This document shows positions 16,858 through 27,005 of a stretch of 64,000 bases of DNA, one piece after another. Numbering within the stretch: the first letter of the stretch is position 1; each line of letters opens with the position of its first letter. A model generated the notes under the pieces. It was not told the DNA's origin. It saw only the letters and a list, made by a program, of their open reading frames with translations, and did not search any database. Made by a program: the position numbers and the translations under genes. Source of the stretch: Virgibacillus sp. SK37 (GTDB taxonomy: Bacteria; Bacillota; Bacilli; Bacillales; Amphibacillaceae); contig NZ_CP007161.1 in assembly GCF_000725285.1 (NCBI RefSeq), positions 1,597,911-1,661,910 on the forward strand, in the 5' to 3' direction.

Positions 16858-18077
16858 AAATATGTACGCTCCTTTATTTGTGCCACTCCTATAAGAGCTA
16901 AAATTACTGCTGACATGAGTACGAATAAAGGTAAATAATCAACAAATAAGCGTTGTTCGAGTACAGTTTGCTGAAGCCAATAAAAAGCCTCCGTGGAGGG
17001 GCTGTATTGCAGGATGTCTTGTATAATTAAAGGAAAATAGATTGTAGGTATAAGCGCCCCGCTGATAAGCAACATAAATCCTGTCAATCCTGCTTGGACC
17101 AGCAATCGTATTTTTGCTGATGAAATAATTATTTCCACGAAAGCCAACAGAACCAAAAATATTATACCGTATAGTAAGCTGATAAGGATAATTCGTATTA
17201 TATTTTCCAGTGATATGCTCCAAGTAAGCAAATGATTTAAACCATGAAAAAGTATACCCGCTAATAAAGAACTGAAAAGTACTGTAACCACTATTTTTGC
17301 GATCAACTGTTGGATCTCGGAAACCCCATATAATCTCATCCGGGTTTTTAAAAGAGGGGTCTCTTCTTTCCCTAATAAACTGTACATACCCAACATCCAT
17401 AAGGTGAAAATGATAAACCAACTACCTAATCCGTAATAATGCAGGGGTGCAGATGTTGTTTGATTAGAAATCTTCTCTTCTGAAACAATTTTGTCCTTAC
17501 CAATTGTATAAAATAGGAACTCTTTAAATTGCTCAAATACTAAATCGTTTCTCGTTTTATCATCGATAGTCATATTTTTTGCGTATTGATTTATAGTTAA
17601 TATGTTTGCTTGAGATGCACGTATATGTCTTGTAATACTTTCAATTAATTCCTTAACCATATGACTCTCAATAGGTTTATAGGAGTTTCCGATTATTGGT
17701 ATTGTGACGGAATTGCCTTTATATAAATCTGTAGTAAAGTTGCTTGGAAAAACTATATAGGCAGTTAAATCATTTGATTGAATGGCATCCTCGGCAGTTT
17801 GTTCTTCCATCCCTTTTAGACGAATAAAAGAACCTAGTTGGGAAGACTCTTCAATTAAATCAACTACTAATTGTGTTTCTTTGGATTGCTCTAGATCCAC
17901 TAATCCAACTTGTATGGGGACGGTCTCCGAGGGAGAAAAAAAAGAGATGGTAATCGTAATTACTAAACCAATGATCACAATGGGGAGAAGTAAAAGGAGA
18001 GGAAGTGATAGCCACTTCCTCTTAAGGTATCTTGCATTATTAGTAACAAATAAGATGATGTTTCTTATGAAATGCAT
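16854..18077 (-). CDS. ABC-2 type transporter permease (first permease)
   Basis: 407-residue membrane protein with the same layout as its neighbour: N-terminal helix LLLLLPIVIIGLVITITI (about residues 27-45), extracytoplasmic domain, then about five helices from residue 220 on. The two permeases share the layout but are not near-identical, suggesting an old duplication. It ends in an ATGA overlap with the next gene. The 39-base gap to the DUF6583 gene indicates one operon. Confidence 0.88.
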   Translation of the reverse strand: MHFIRNIILFVTNNARYLKRKWLSLPLLLLLPIVIIGLVITITISFFSPSETVPIQVGLVDLEQSKETQLVVDLIEESSQLGSFIRLKGMEEQTAEDAIQSNDLTAYIVFPSNFTTDLYKGNSVTIPIIGNSYKPIESHMVKELIESITRHIRASQANILTINQYAKNMTIDDKTRNDLVFEQFKEFLFYTIGKDKIVSEEKISNQTTSAPLHYYGLGSWFIIFTLWMLGMYSLLGKEETPLLKTRMRLYGVSEIQQLIAKIVVTVLFSSLLAGILFHGLNHLLTWSISLENIIRIILISLLYGIIFLVLLAFVEIIISSAKIRLLVQAGLTGFMLLISGALIPTIYFPLIIQDILQYSPSTEAFYWLQQTVLEQRLFVDYLPLFVLMSAVILALIGVAQIKERTYL

Positions 18078-18116
18078 ACAAGCACTTCCAATCCTGAAAA
18101 TTAATTACTGAAACTA

Positions 18117-19691
18117 TTAAAATCCTAAATTACCACTACCTGCTAAAATACCAAAAATCCACTGCTGAAATTTTGGTGTGACATCTGTTTCCATATAATT
18201 CATAATTTCATCAGCACTCATGCTACCTAAATCTTTGACATCTTCCTCTGATGGTATTTCCACTTTTTCAATGGTTTTTCCTTCTGTATTGATGTGAAGA
18301 CCGAACATATCTTGACTCAGTCCTGGACTTTCAAGAGAAAAATCATGTACTGCTTTCATTTGGTCTTTTTCGTAATTAGCTTCTCCGTCCCAGATTAGGC
18401 TGCCGCCAGCTCCAGATGCATCTTCATAGGAGAATGTGCGTGTAAACTCCCGCTTCCCATCTTTTAATGTTTCTGAGCCATCATAGGTAATTGCCATGTC
18501 TTCAACGGATAGATTAATAGAGTCTTTTGCTTTTTGATCCTTCCATGATAATTCACCAGAAAGTTTCATATTTCCTTCACTATAGTTATCGGAGAAACCT
18601 AGATCATAATTAAATGATTGTGTTTCTGATTTTAGTAACTGAGAGCCTTTAACTGTAAAAGCGACAAGTTCTTCTTTTGATGGACCCATTTCTAGTTTGA
18701 AGTCCCGCTGTACAACTTTGTCATCATTAACCCAAATAATCGACGTTAATCCATCTGGTATTTGAAAATCTTTTAGTGATTCTTTCGCATCTTTAATACC
18801 AGTTTCAAAGTCTTTCATTGTTTGATTGATATCTTGACTAGCTGGTGTACCTATTTGCTGAAGGGCCATTTGCTCTTCAATTATTTCCTTTAATTTTTCA
18901 TCGTCTTTCATTTTATCTAATACTTTTGTAATAATTGTTTTTAATTGATCCTCTGATAAATGAAATTTAATTTTTTCGCTCTCAAGGGACTCATCTTGAA
19001 CTTTAACCGTTTCTTCAGTAGTTTTAAAAGCATCCTCTGGAATTTCTTCATAAATCATTTTGCCATATTCTTCTTTGAGGTATTCCAAGTCTTCTGCATT
19101 TTTCCCGCTATCAAATAGATAATCCAGGTTAAGAGATTCTTCTCCTGTAAAGGTTACTGGATCCATTTCATGTAGAAGGGAGCCCAAATTCTCATCTTTG
19201 ATTTGTAATAACTCCTCTATAAACGGCAGCCCAACCAATAGCTTTTCAGCAGTTATGTAAACATTGAAGTTATCAATTTCTACCCCGCCAATGTCTGCTT
19301 TTAACTTAGCATTCATTTTCTTTGCTTCCATGTCTGCTTCACTCGTAAGCGTGACGGTGGAATTATTAATGAATTGGGAAGGGTCAAATGTTCCTGATCC
19401 TCCAGCTGCAGGGTCATTATATTCTGCTGATAATTCCATTGTTGATCTGGTTGGATTTTCTTCTGTCTGCTCTACCCACTCTAACTCTGGTTGGTATCGG
19501 TCTTCTACTTCCTCCACTAAGAAATCGAGCGTATTCTTCTCTGCTAGAAAATACTTTTCTTTATCAGAAAGGTTAAGCAGCACAAAAGCAGCTACACTCC
19601 CGCCAATAACTAAGACGAGCGCTACAATAATTGCGACAAGCCCTTTTGAGACCCCTTTCTTTCTTACCCCATCGTTTGTTGACTCTGTCAT
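18117..19691 (-). CDS. DUF6583 family membrane-anchored protein
   Basis: A 524-residue protein with a short basic cytosolic N-terminus, one membrane helix (about residues 17-38) and a long acidic extracytoplasmic part rich in beta-strand repeats. I recognise the DUF6583 pattern (NLSDKEKYFLAEKNT just after the helix, then a YQPELEW segment). Function is unknown. The ATG at 19691 follows GAGAGGAG; a longer in-frame extension to 19799 crosses the promoter and operator and is rejected. It is the first gene of the operon with two permeases and an ATPase, so it may be a substrate-binding, sensing or accessory partner. This is inference from context. Confidence 0.8.
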   Translation of the reverse strand: MTESTNDGVRKKGVSKGLVAIIVALVLVIGGSVAAFVLLNLSDKEKYFLAEKNTLDFLVEEVEDRYQPELEWVEQTEENPTRSTMELSAEYNDPAAGGSGTFDPSQFINNSTVTLTSEADMEAKKMNAKLKADIGGVEIDNFNVYITAEKLLVGLPFIEELLQIKDENLGSLLHEMDPVTFTGEESLNLDYLFDSGKNAEDLEYLKEEYGKMIYEEIPEDAFKTTEETVKVQDESLESEKIKFHLSEDQLKTIITKVLDKMKDDEKLKEIIEEQMALQQIGTPASQDINQTMKDFETGIKDAKESLKDFQIPDGLTSIIWVNDDKVVQRDFKLEMGPSKEELVAFTVKGSQLLKSETQSFNYDLGFSDNYSEGNMKLSGELSWKDQKAKDSINLSVEDMAITYDGSETLKDGKREFTRTFSYEDASGAGGSLIWDGEANYEKDQMKAVHDFSLESPGLSQDMFGLHINTEGKTIEKVEIPSEEDVKDLGSMSADEIMNYMETDVTPKFQQWIFGILAGSGNLGF

Positions 19692-19718
19692 GCCATTTCT
19701 CCTCTCTTTATGTAGCTC

Positions 19719-19755
19719 ATTATTATGTCTATGATGAAGATAGACAAGTAATAAT
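19719..19755 (-). promoter_or_regulatory. Palindromic operator candidate of the DUF6583/ABC operon
   Basis: Arms ATTATTATGTCTAT (19719-19732) and ATAGACAAGTAATAAT (19740-19755) flank a 7-base centre. It lies between the predicted transcription start and the ribosome-binding site of the DUF6583 gene. No regulator gene is adjacent, so the protein that would bind is unknown; an RNA hairpin role is also possible. Confidence 0.5.
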
Positions 19756-19770
19756 AAAGTATCTTCATTT

Positions 19771-19799
19771 TTTATATCACTTACTAAATATATAGTCAA
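19771..19799 (-). promoter_or_regulatory. Sigma-A promoter of the DUF6583/ABC operon
   Basis: Minus-strand TTGACT (19794-19799), exactly 17 bases, then TATAAA (19771-19776). The palindrome at 19719-19755 begins about 15 bases downstream of the -10 box. Between this promoter and the sspI terminator (about 19800-20036) I see only AT-rich sequence. Confidence 0.7.
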
Positions 19800-20036
19800 A
19801 TTGTTCTAAAAAACTTTTGTATCTTAATGTATGAAAGGTGTTAGTTATCTTGAAGTGAAGATATTTGATTAGTTATAAATGCCTACACTTTAATGAAAAA
19901 GTTATTATTTCATCCCTTTTTAAAACGGAAAATATGTAATTATAAACTTATTGGGTAAAAAGAATTATTTTTTAAAAAAGTGGGGAAGGCACAAAGAATA
20001 TTTAAGGCTATAAGGTTTTTGAAAAAAATAAAAAAT

Positions 20037-20094
20037 AAAAAAATCCGAACTATGATTCCATATTATATGAATCGGTTCGGATTTTCATTAACTA
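20037..20094 (-). terminator. Terminator after sspI
   Basis: AAATCCGAAC pairs with GTTCGGATTT, with inner GATTC/GAATC arms; the minus strand reads into a T-run. It belongs to the same sequence family as the terminators at 14238 and 25069. Confidence 0.8.
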
Positions 20095-20122
20095 AATTAA
20101 TTTGTCATAGCATCTTTTTAAG

Positions 20123-20347
20123 TTATTGGGTATTTGTAGCTTGTTTGACACCTTGTTCCAAAGCATCAATCATTTCCTGTTTTTCCTGTTCATCTGATTG
20201 TTGCCAGATTAATTCAAATAGTACGCCAAGACCTGGTAGCATTTTCTCTTCACCTGCTTGAATGGCATCCACAATCGTTGCTTCAAGTTGGTCCTGATCA
20301 TTTGTTGCAATATTGGATAGAATAGCTTTTCTAAGGTTTAAGTTCAT
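20123..20347 (-). CDS. sspI: Small acid-soluble spore protein SspI
   Basis: A 74-residue spore-core protein starting [14 protein letters not shown], the SspI signature, with [12 protein letters not shown] in the middle. B. subtilis SspI is about this size and lies in the same place, before ysgA. It is made late in the forespore; the exact role is unknown. AGGAG precedes the ATG. A sigma-G-like promoter lies upstream. Confidence 0.95.
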   Translation of the reverse strand: MNLNLRKAILSNIATNDQDQLEATIVDAIQAGEEKMLPGLGVLFELIWQQSDEQEKQEMIDALEQGVKQATNTQ

Positions 20348-20384
20348 TGCATTTCACTCCTTTTCAGTAAAAGTAAACTAAAGA

Positions 20385-20414
20385 TAGTTTGACCTAACTC
20401 TGCTGAAATATGTA
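20385..20414 (-). promoter_or_regulatory. Candidate sigma-G promoter of sspI
   Basis: Minus-strand TACATA (20409-20414), 17 bases, then CAAACTA (20385-20391) is close to the forespore sigma-G consensus (TGMATA, 17-18 bases, CATACTA). B. subtilis sspI is sigma-G-dependent, which supports the match. Confidence 0.5.
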
Positions 20415-20452
20415 TGATGTAGTAAATAAATAAACAATAAGGAAGGCCTAAA

Positions 20453-21190
20453 ATGATTACATCAGTTAAAAATGAAAAGATAAAAGCATTGCGAAAACTT
20501 CAGAAGAGAAGGGAGCGAGAAGTCAGCCGAAAATTTTTGGTAGAAGGATTTCATTTAGTTGATGAGGCAAGGAGGAGTAATTGGGAAATTGATGAGGTAA
20601 TAATTCAAGAAGGCACAGATATTCCTGAATGGTGTCATCAATACAAGCTGTTTGAAGTTAGCTCAAATGTCTTCCAACATTTTTCACAAATGAAAACACC
20701 TCAGGGGATTGCTGCAGTTGTGAATATGAACGAGATAGAAGAGGTTAAAGGTAACTATATGCTTTTAATTGATTCGATACAAGATCCTGGCAATTTAGGA
20801 ACGATGATTCGTACTGCCGACGCAGCGGGTTATGATGGTATTATTTTAGGTAATGATACAGTGGATATGTTTAATGATAAAGTGATCCGTGCTACACAGG
20901 GATCTATCTTTCATATTCTTGTAATTAAGGGAGATTTAGAAGAAAAGGTAGCAGACCTTAAGAATAAAGGTTTTCAAGTTTGGGCAACTGCTCTAAAGAA
21001 TGCGAAGAATTATAACGAAGTAAATGTGGAAGAGAAAGTAGCTTTAATCGTCGGAAACGAGGGTGCTGGCGTAAAGGAGCCTCTTCTTCAATTGGCAGAT
21101 TCTATTGTTACTATACCGATCTACGGAAAGGCAGAATCACTCAATGTAAGTATTGCTGCAGGAATATTAATGTATTATACCAAGAGTTAG
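20453..21190 (+). CDS. ysgA: TrmH/SpoU family RNA 2'-O-methyltransferase YsgA
   Basis: SAM-dependent RNA methyltransferase with a SPOUT knot. The N-terminal substrate-binding domain (about residues 1-95) precedes the three SpoU motifs: DPGNLGTMIRTADAAG (about 106-121), IVGNEGAGV (about 200-208) and IPIYGKAESLNVSIAAGI (about 222-239). The target is probably 23S rRNA, by family; the nucleotide is not deduced. AAGGA precedes the ATG. It lies between sspI and pheS as in B. subtilis. Confidence 0.92.
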   Translation: MITSVKNEKIKALRKLQKRREREVSRKFLVEGFHLVDEARRSNWEIDEVIIQEGTDIPEWCHQYKLFEVSSNVFQHFSQMKTPQGIAAVVNMNEIEEVKGNYMLLIDSIQDPGNLGTMIRTADAAGYDGIILGNDTVDMFNDKVIRATQGSIFHILVIKGDLEEKVADLKNKGFQVWATALKNAKNYNEVNVEEKVALIVGNEGAGVKEPLLQLADSIVTIPIYGKAESLNVSIAAGILMYYTKS

Positions 21191-21192
21191 AT

Positions 21193-21221
21193 TTGCATTA
21201 TTTAATAAATATAATTATAAT
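21193..21221 (+). promoter_or_regulatory. Sigma-A promoter of the pheST T-box transcript
   Basis: TTGCAT at 21193-21198, 17 bases, then consensus TATAAT at 21216-21221. It starts two bases after the ysgA stop codon. Confidence 0.75.
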
Positions 21222-21227
21222 AACTAA

Positions 21228-21520
21228 AGATCTAATTAATAAATAAAATTGAAATAATATCAAAGCATTGAAGGAGACAGACTACAGGCTGATTACGGAC
21301 AAGGGAAGAAATGCCCTGGACTGTAAGCATTTCTACCGTAAGACTGTTGTCATTTCACTCTGGAGCTAAGACTTGGACCTTGTTCAGCAAGTAAAGGTGT
21401 TTCGGACTTAACATCCGTTATCATGTCAAGAGATGGGCACATGGGAAATCATGGGCCAATTAGGGTGGTACCGCGAAGCAAAGTCTCGTCCCTTTTTTGG
21501 GGATAGAGGCTTTTTTATAT
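21228..21520 (+). ncRNA. T-box leader controlling pheST
   Basis: A T-box riboswitch sensing uncharged tRNA-Phe. The core AGGGTGGTACCGCG is at 21462-21475, and the terminator (AAGTCTCGTCCC...GGGGATAGAGGCTT plus T-run) ends near 21517. A TTC triplet at 21354-21356 is the likely phenylalanine specifier codon, by position; I did not model the stem. It fits the downstream synthetase genes. Confidence 0.92.
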
Positions 21521-21574
21521 GGTTCGATTTAGCTTTAGACACAGTTTAACCTATAATTAAGGAGGTATTTTGCT

Positions 21575-22610
<1,036 letters not shown>

Positions 22611-22624
22611 AGAGGGGCTTAAAA

Positions 22625-25051
22625 ATGTTAGTATCATTAAATTGGCTAAAAAACTATGTTGATATTGGTTCTATTCAGCCAGAAGTATTAGCTGAAAAAA
22701 TAACTAAATCAGGTATTGAAGTAGATAGTATTGAATATGTAGCGGAAAAAAGTGAAAATGTAGTTGTAGGCTACGTAGAATCATGTGAACAGCATCCGAA
22801 TGCTGATAAATTAAATTTATGCCAGGTGAATGTTGGGGAAGAAACCTTACAAATTATCTGCGGAGCTCCCAATGTAGCACAAGGACAAAAAGTAGCTGTT
22901 GCTAAACCAGGAGCTCTTTTACCAGGTGATTTTAAAATAAAGAAAGTAAAGCTTCGTGGGATTGAATCAAATGGGATGATATGCTCACTTCAAGAATTGG
23001 GAATAGAAGAGAAGTATGTTCCTAAGGATGCAGCCGATGGAATTTTCGTTTTCCCAGAGGATGTAAATGTTGGTGAAAGTGTAGAACCATTATTAAATTT
23101 AAATGATGCTGTACTCGAATTTGATTTAACACCTAATCGAGCAGATTGTTTATCCATGTTGGGAGTAGCTTATGAAGTGGCCGCAATTTTGGGCCAGAAT
23201 ATTCAATTGCCAGATGAAGCGTATGAAACACTAGAAGAGGAAGCTTCTGATTACATCTCTGTATCTGTGGATGCGAAAGATTTAAATCCATATTACGGGG
23301 CATTTATTATTAAAGATGTAGAGATAAAACCATCTCCATTATGGATGAGTAACTATTTAATTGCAGCAGGAATCCGACCAATAAATAACGTTGTTGATAT
23401 TACAAATTATGTTTTGTTGGAGTATGGGCAGCCACTGCACGCATTTGACTATGATAGATTACATTCAAATGAAATTGTTGTCCGTAGAGCAAATAATGGG
23501 GAAACAATTGTAACATTAGATGAGCAGGAAAGAACTTTAACAGAAGAGCATCTGGTAATAACGAACGGCAAAGAACCAGTAGCATTGGCTGGTGTAATGG
23601 GTGGTCATAACACAGAGGTAACCGAGCAAACTACTACTGTTTTATTAGAAGCTGCTTACTTTGCACCATCTGCGGTAAGAACAACTGTCAAATATACTGG
23701 ACTGCGCAGTGAGTCAAGCACCAGATTTGAGAAGGGAATAGATCCTAATCGTGTGAAGGCAGCTGGGATGAGGGCTTGTCAATTATTCCAAAAGTATGCA
23801 AACGGTAAGGTTCTTCGAAATGTAGTGGAGTATGATGAATTAGATTGTACAGAAAAAGTAATAACTATGAACACTACAGAAATTAACAAACGTTTAGGAA
23901 CAGAAATTACTACAAGTGAAATCGTAAATATTTTAAATAAGCTTCGCTTTGATTTTGACAATGAAGGTGACACCTTTACAGTAAATGCACCGACTCGTCG
24001 TCAGGATATTACAATATTTGAAGATATGCTAGAAGAAGTGGCAAGGATTTATGGTTATGACCATCTTCCATACACTTTACCTTCAGGAGCTTCACAAGCA
24101 GGCGGTTTAACAGATAGGCAACAGTTAAAAAGAAATATTAATAATTTCTTGCAAGGTGCAGGCTTGCTGGAAACTATCTCGTATTCTTTAACAAATGAAA
24201 ACTTTGTAAATAAATTAATCAGCCCGGAAATAAAGGAAGAGAGCGTACATGCTGTCCAACTCGCAATGCCGATGAGTGAGGATCATAAATATTTACGGCT
24301 AAGTCTATTGCCTGAACTCGTAAGTATACTTGCATATAACCAGGCTAGAAATCAAAATGATCTGGCTTACTATGAGCTTGGTAAAATATTTATATCTGAT
24401 GAAGAATCGCTTACAAAGCAACCTGATGAAAGATTAAGACTATCTGGAGCAATTACTGGAAAATGGATGGAGCATCCATGGCAGCAGGAAAAGAAAGAAG
24501 TTGATTTCTATGTGGTCAAAGGTATTATGGAGGGGCTCTTTAATTATTTAAAACTTCCTATTGTATTTGAAGCTGCCAGGCTGGATGATTTGCATCCAGG
24601 TAGATGTGCAATTATGAAATTGGATAATCAGGCGATCGGTTTTATAGGGCAATTGCATCCAGTATTACAGAAGAAATGGGAAGTGAAAGATACGTATGTA
24701 TTTGATTTGAATATGGAAACAGTATTTTCTGCTTTCAACTCCATCCCTACCTATAAAGAAATACCAAAATATCCTTCTATCGCAAGAGATGTTGCTTTCA
24801 TTCTGGATGCAGATATCCATGCAGGTAAAGTAAAAGAAACAATTGAAGAGATAGGTGCTCCATTGGTGAAGAGTGTTAATATATTTGATGTATACCATGG
24901 CGCCAATGTAGAAGAAGGAAAGAAATCAGTTGCATATAGCTTGCTTTATCAAGATCCGGAAAAAACGTTGACAGATGAAGAAATTGAAAAATCTTTCAAC
25001 CAGATTGTAGAGACAGTTAATAATAAATTTAATGCAAATATCCGTGGATAA
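22625..25051 (+). CDS. pheT: Phenylalanyl-tRNA synthetase beta subunit
   Basis: 808-residue partner of PheS. Domains in order: N-terminal tRNA-binding OB domain (about 40-150, with EQHPNADKLNLCQVNVG), B3/B4 editing domain (about 210-390, with RPINNVVDITNYV), B5 (about 405-480), catalytic-like core (about 490-690) and the C-terminal ferredoxin-fold anticodon-binding domain (about 715-808, with YPSIARDVAFI). AGAGGGG precedes the ATG, 14 bases after pheS. Full length with no break. Confidence 0.97.
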   Translation: MLVSLNWLKNYVDIGSIQPEVLAEKITKSGIEVDSIEYVAEKSENVVVGYVESCEQHPNADKLNLCQVNVGEETLQIICGAPNVAQGQKVAVAKPGALLPGDFKIKKVKLRGIESNGMICSLQELGIEEKYVPKDAADGIFVFPEDVNVGESVEPLLNLNDAVLEFDLTPNRADCLSMLGVAYEVAAILGQNIQLPDEAYETLEEEASDYISVSVDAKDLNPYYGAFIIKDVEIKPSPLWMSNYLIAAGIRPINNVVDITNYVLLEYGQPLHAFDYDRLHSNEIVVRRANNGETIVTLDEQERTLTEEHLVITNGKEPVALAGVMGGHNTEVTEQTTTVLLEAAYFAPSAVRTTVKYTGLRSESSTRFEKGIDPNRVKAAGMRACQLFQKYANGKVLRNVVEYDELDCTEKVITMNTTEINKRLGTEITTSEIVNILNKLRFDFDNEGDTFTVNAPTRRQDITIFEDMLEEVARIYGYDHLPYTLPSGASQAGGLTDRQQLKRNINNFLQGAGLLETISYSLTNENFVNKLISPEIKEESVHAVQLAMPMSEDHKYLRLSLLPELVSILAYNQARNQNDLAYYELGKIFISDEESLTKQPDERLRLSGAITGKWMEHPWQQEKKEVDFYVVKGIMEGLFNYLKLPIVFEAARLDDLHPGRCAIMKLDNQAIGFIGQLHPVLQKKWEVKDTYVFDLNMETVFSAFNSIPTYKEIPKYPSIARDVAFILDADIHAGKVKETIEEIGAPLVKSVNIFDVYHGANVEEGKKSVAYSLLYQDPEKTLTDEEIEKSFNQIVETVNNKFNANIRG

Positions 25052-25068
25052 AAGCTTTTAATAGCAGC

Positions 25069-25125
25069 AAAAGCCGAACAGGATTCGAAATTTTTTAGTT
25101 GTTTTCGAATTCGTTCGGCTTTTTA
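25069..25125 (+). terminator. Terminator after pheT
   Basis: AAAGCCGAAC pairs with GTTCGGCTTT, with inner ATTCGAAA/TTTTCGAAT arms and a following T-run. Its arms are almost those of the terminator at 14238-14295. Confidence 0.9.
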
Positions 25126-25136
25126 GGTTTTAATAA

Positions 25137-25516
25137 ATATGTTGAGGTTATACAATGATTCACAAAATGGATAAACTGCGAAGTAACTAAGGATATAGAG
25201 GCTACGTAAATCACCGCTACGGGGAAATATTCCGCTTTCCGCGGGCGGCTGATGAGCCTCGGGCCAACACGAAGTTGGTCATGAAGGCGTTGCGACAGGA
25301 CGTCGCGACCTTAGCCTTCCAACCCCTATAACGCGTTCCGGGGTCTCATCTAGGCCTCTCCTCCCGCGCCGGCGGAAAGCGTCCGCCTGAAACGCAAATC
25401 AATGGGTGCTTCTTCTGTAAAATGAATTACTCCGTCCACCACAAGTTAGTTCGCGGTTTCCCCAAATATGAATTAACAAAATACGTTAGTTCCTTAACTT
25501 TTGCAATAAAACTGCT
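25137..25516 (+). repeat. Intergenic repeat, copy 2, with structured insert
   Basis: No gene is present. The left flank (GGTTATACAATGATTC then AAAATGGATAAAC) and right flank (GTTAGTTCGC at 25445 onward, then ATATGAATTAAC) resemble those at 8.7-9.3 kb and 57.8 kb. The GC-rich core (CCGCGGGCGGCTGATGAGCC ... TTCCGGGGTCTCA ... GCGGAAAGCG ... AAATCAATGG) matches copy 1. Between the two halves of the core sits an extra palindrome-rich block at about 25261-25330. Function unknown. Confidence 0.75.
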
Positions 25517-25652
25517 TTTTAAAAGATAAGGATGAATAAGAAATTATGTTTTATCAATTTCTTATTTATAAACGGCCATTCTCAGCTGAAACGTACAAGG
25601 ATGCTTTAGTGCTGGTAATTTTCAGGAATTTGTTTTTTATACCCTTTTCCTT

Positions 25653-26585
25653 TTATTTAATATATGCCTGTGCCTTTGTGGTATTGGCAAAGTGTGTCTT
25701 GGCACAATTGTCCAAGGTAGATTCACCTTTTTCTAATATTATTTTAGCTATCGTCTGGTCGACTTTTTTAGAAGCTCCTTTAGGAAGTACAATGCCCAAT
25801 TTATCAGATAAAAGATCCATCTCACTTAAGAAACGACTTCTTGCTATAATAGAAGCTGCGGCTACGGCTATGGAATAACTTTCAGCCTTTGTCATAAAGT
25901 ATGTTTTTTCGAAAATGGATTCTTGTTCAGTCGCAATATGCCTTTTAAAGACATGTGGCTCGCAAAATTGATCAATTAGGATACCGCCTAATTGAGTTGT
26001 ATCAATATTCTTAGCAATATTCTTTATAACATGATGGTGAAGCATTGCTTTCATCTTACCTTGTGTCCAACCTTTCTCTTGTAGCCGGTTGTATTTTTCA
26101 TTAGGCAACACAAGAGAGGAATAAGGAAGGTTGAGTTTTACCATTTCACGTGCAAGTTTTCTAATTACAGAGTCAGTCAGATTTTTTGAATCTTTTACAC
26201 CCATAGACTTCAGCAAATGGATTTGTTCCTTTTTAATAAAGACACCAGCTACTGTGATGGGTCCAAAATAATCGCCTGTTCCTGCTTCATCCGTACCGAT
26301 ATGATTATTAGTAAATAATGATTCCGGTGGAGAATAACTGTTAGTCGACTTCTTTGTTTTTTTATTCTGGCCCACTTTCCCCTTACTTTCCGGCCATCTC
26401 CCAGCTTCTGTTTCCGGATTGCTCCCCTGAAAGAGAACCTTTCCGGAATGATAGGCGGTAATAACCGCGTATGGTGTTTTCGCCCGAAAAATAGCCCCTT
26501 GTGGTGTGGATGTTAAGTATGTTGAATAAAAGCTTTTCATTTCAATAATTTTGTCTTTTGATATCGTTGTAACTACTTGAGCCAT
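25653..26585 (-). CDS. rnhC: Ribonuclease HIII
   Basis: Removes RNA from RNA-DNA hybrids. The 310-residue protein has the N-terminal TBP-like substrate-binding domain (about 1-75, with SGKVLFQG) and the RNase H catalytic domain with GTDEAGTGDYFGP (about residues 95-107; the catalytic D-E), a later DSKNL and a C-terminal ASIIARSRFL. The ATG at 26585 is preferred because GGAGTGAT lies five bases before it; the longer ORF from 26603 begins upstream of that site. It is on the minus strand between pheT and zapA, as in B. subtilis. Positive-strand ORFs over it are shadows. Confidence 0.95.
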   Translation of the reverse strand: MAQVVTTISKDKIIEMKSFYSTYLTSTPQGAIFRAKTPYAVITAYHSGKVLFQGSNPETEAGRWPESKGKVGQNKKTKKSTNSYSPPESLFTNNHIGTDEAGTGDYFGPITVAGVFIKKEQIHLLKSMGVKDSKNLTDSVIRKLAREMVKLNLPYSSLVLPNEKYNRLQEKGWTQGKMKAMLHHHVIKNIAKNIDTTQLGGILIDQFCEPHVFKRHIATEQESIFEKTYFMTKAESYSIAVAAASIIARSRFLSEMDLLSDKLGIVLPKGASKKVDQTIAKIILEKGESTLDNCAKTHFANTTKAQAYIK

Positions 26586-26740
26586 GAGATCACTCCAATT
26601 CATTCGGTAATATAGACTATAGCAAATTTAAAGAAAGAAAGAAATGACTTTCAAAGGCATTATGAATAGATCACAGTTTCCTAAATAGTTTAGTTCATGT
26701 TAATATAAGATGTACAATTTTCTCGGTAGGAGGATAAGAG

Positions 26741-27004
26741 ATGTCCGAACATGAAAAATCTAGACTAACTGTTGAAATACATAACAAAACATATACGATT
26801 ATTGGTTCAGAATCTCCAAGTCATGTACGGTTGGTTGCCAGCCTCGTTGATCAGAAAATGAATGAGATTCAAGATTCGAATCGACATCTTGATACAGCTA
26901 AATTGGCAGTTTTGACTGCTGTTAATACGATGAGCGATTACCTGAAACTTAAAGAAGATTATGCTACATTACTAGGCTCATTGAATAAGAAAGAGGATAA
27001 ATAA
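26741..27004 (+). CDS. zapA: Cell division protein ZapA
   Basis: 87-residue coiled-coil protein that promotes FtsZ polymer bundling at the division site. The N-terminal beta segment RLTVEIHNKTYTIIGSES is the family signature, followed by a long helix (about 50-85). GGAGGA precedes the ATG. The next gene starts one base after its stop codon, so zapA and the cvpA-like gene form one unit, as yshA-yshB in B. subtilis. Confidence 0.92.
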   Translation: MSEHEKSRLTVEIHNKTYTIIGSESPSHVRLVASLVDQKMNEIQDSNRHLDTAKLAVLTAVNTMSDYLKLKEDYATLLGSLNKKEDK

Positions 27005-27005
27005 A

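Noticed and set aside
19264-19734. 156-codon plus-strand ORF over the DUF6583 gene
   Set aside because: Shadow of the DUF6583 reading frame.
25546-25878. 110-codon plus-strand ORF
   Set aside because: Most of it is antisense to the 3' end of rnhC, which has clear catalytic motifs; no ribosome-binding site.
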